From CAZCVI01 sp964502145 (GTDB lineage Bacteria > Acidobacteriota > Aminicenantia > UBA2199): 64,000 nt of DNA. Both the position numbers and the translations under genes were made by a program. Every line of letters begins with the position of its first letter. Positions within the stretch are counted from its first letter, which is position 1. The notes beneath the pieces are model-generated. The model worked only from the letters and a program-made list of their open reading frames with translations, was not told the origin of the DNA and did not search any database. Shown here piece after piece: positions 27,501 to 30,500 of this stretch. The stretch spans positions 1-64,000 of the forward strand of contig CAZCVI010000030.1 in NCBI GenBank assembly GCA_964502145.1, given 5' to 3'.

Positions 27501-30500
27501 AGAAACGCAAACCAGCTATGAACATCGCCGCAGTACAGCTAAATTTGATCTTAATTTAGCCGCAGTAGAAATGTCCCAGACACTCTTTTTTACGCTTGAA
27601 TATAGTACTGTCCTGTTTAAACCAGAAACCATTGACCGGTTCATCACCTATTTCAAAAAGATAATGGCTGAATTATGTATTTCCCTGTCTGAAAATAGAC
27701 CGTTAAAGTTGATGGATATAGAGATTATTTCCCAAAAAGAAAAAGAAGAAATTCTCGACCTATCCAATGGCCCGGAGGATTTCTTTGATACGGATAAAAC
27801 AATACACGGACTCTTCGAAAAACAGGCAGCTCGAACTCCCGATAACACCGCTCTTGTGTACATGTCAAATTCGGCTATTACTTACAGGGAATTAAATGAA
27901 AAATCCGGCCGCTTGGCCTATCTATTAAGAGAAAAAGGGGTCCGGCAAGATTCTGTCGTCGGGTTGATGGTCGAACGTTCCATTGAAATGATCATCGGGT
28001 TATTGGCTATTTTGAAAGCCGAGGGCGGCTATTTGCCCATTGATACCGAATACCCCCAGGAAAGAAAAAAATACATGATCAAAGACAGTGGCATGCAGGT
28101 GCTCTTAACCAATGAGAGCTATGATGGTAACCAAAATATCGAATGTGTGGACCCAAGCATCCAAATCGCTGGGCCCCATGTTTATTCCGGTAGCGAAAAA
28201 AATCAGCCAGGCCGAGGTTCAGACATCGTGTACGTTATTTATACCTCCGGTTCCACTGGAAACCCCAAAGGCGTCATTCTGGAACATTCAAACCTCGTCA
28301 ATCTGATAGAATGGGAATATAAATATACCGCTATTGATTTTAGCACTGTCATGCAATTTTACTCCATCAGTTTTGATGGTTCCTTTCAAGAAATATTTTC
28401 TGCTCTCATGTCTGGCGGGCGCGTCGCTATAATAGATAGAGATAAACGCACCAATATACTGGAGTTGTTCCGGTTGGTGTTGGTGAATGATATTAAGACT
28501 ATGCTGTTACCCACCACTTTTATGAAGTTTGTCATGAATGAAGAGGAATTTATAAACTTTTTTCCTCTCTGTGTCCGCCATATTATCACTGCCGGTGAAC
28601 AGTTGGTGGTCAGTTTACGTTTTCAGGATTATTTGCATAGAAGTGGCCTCACCGTTCACAATCATTACGGTCCTTCAGAAACCCATGTCGTAACCACCTT
28701 AACCTTGGACCCGAACAAAGAAATCGCCGAACTTCCCACCATTGGTAGACCCCTTGTGAATACTGGTATTTATATTGTAGATCAAGGAAAACATGTATTG
28801 CCCGTGAATGTAGCCGGAGAATTACTTATTGGTGGTATCCAAGTAGGCAGAGGCTATCTCAACGCCCCGGAAAAGAGCGCAGAAAAATTTATCACTCTTC
28901 CCTTATTACCTTCCAGTAACAATAAAGTATACCGCACCGGCGATCTGTCCCGGTGGCTGCCCGACGGCAATATCGAATTTCTGGGCCGCATGGATTTCCA
29001 AGTAAAAATCAGGGGGTTCAGGGTTGAACTGGGAGAAATCGAGAGCCGCTTGCTCAATTATCCCGGTATAGTTGAGGCCGTGGTGCTGGCTCTGGCAACG
29101 GATAATGGTGATAAAGAGTTATATGCCTATATCGTCTCAGAGGGTGAATGTCCTGTGTCCGATTTATGGGCATACCTCGGCAGTGTCTTCCCGGATTACA
29201 TGATCCCCTCCCATCTCGTACCCCTGGAAAAAATTCCTTTAACTTCCAGTGGCAAAGTCGACCGGAAGGTATTGGCACAAATAAAAGTAGCCGATTCTAA
29301 ATTTCTTGAGGAGTGTGTCCCGCCCCGGAATAGAATCGAAGAACAATTGGTTGCCATATGGTCAGAAGTACTGGGCTGGGAAAAAGAAAAAATAAGTATT
29401 ACCGCTGATTTTTTCAAGATGGGCGGTCATTCCCTTAAAGCCATCGTGCTATTGAGCAAAGTTCATAAGCTGTTAAGTGTTCCTGTGCCCCTGATGGCAC
29501 TGTTTAAAACCCCTTCAATTAAAGGATTGTCCGAATACATCGCCAGTGCGACGCCTGATAACTATACCTCTATAGAAGCAACGGAAAAAAGAGAATACTA
29601 CCCGCTCTCCTCGGCTCAGAAACGATTGTATATTATTCAACAAATGGACCTGGAAAGCACGGCTTACAACATGCCCCAAGTTTTTCCCCTGGCCACAACA
29701 AGCAATATACTACAGGTGGAAAATGCGTTTCGGGCATTGATTGGCAGACATGAATGCTTGCGCACCTCTTTTTTGCTGGTGGCAGAGGAACCGGTACAGA
29801 AAATTCATGATGATGTGCCGTTTGTCATTCAATACGAAGAGACAGTGGTGGAAAATGAGGTTGTCCAGACTATTTTCGCGCGGTTTGTCCGGCCCTTTGA
29901 TTTATCAGGAGCGCCGTTGCTCCGGGTTGGCGTTATCCGCGATGTTCATGTTCAGGAACACTATATCCTGATGCTGGATATGCATCATATTATAACGGAT
30001 GGGATTTCGCAGGGGATCATTGTCAATGATTTTATGAAATTGTATAATGGAGAGTCTTTACCGCCACTAAGATTGCAATACAAAGATTTTTCGCAATGGC
30101 AAAACAGCGACACACAACAACGCCTCAACCAAAAACAAGAAACGTACTGGCTGGAACTATTTGCGACTCAATACAGGCTGCTGAATATGCCAATTGATTA
30201 TCCGCGCCCGGAAGTATATGACTTTGAAGGGGATGAAGTGTTTGTAGAAGTGGATGAAACATTGACCACGGCACTACGGCAGGCAGGAATAAATTCAGGG
30301 ACCACACTGAATATTTTTCTACTGGCAGCGTATAATATCCTGCTGGCCAAATACACGCTTCAGAACGATATTGTGGTGGGAGCGCCGGTGGCGGGTAGAC
30401 GACATCTTGAATTGCATGACATTGCAGGATTTTTTGCCAATATGCTGGCTTTGCGAAACAACGTCCAGGAAGAGCTCTCTTTCAATGAATTCTTAATGGC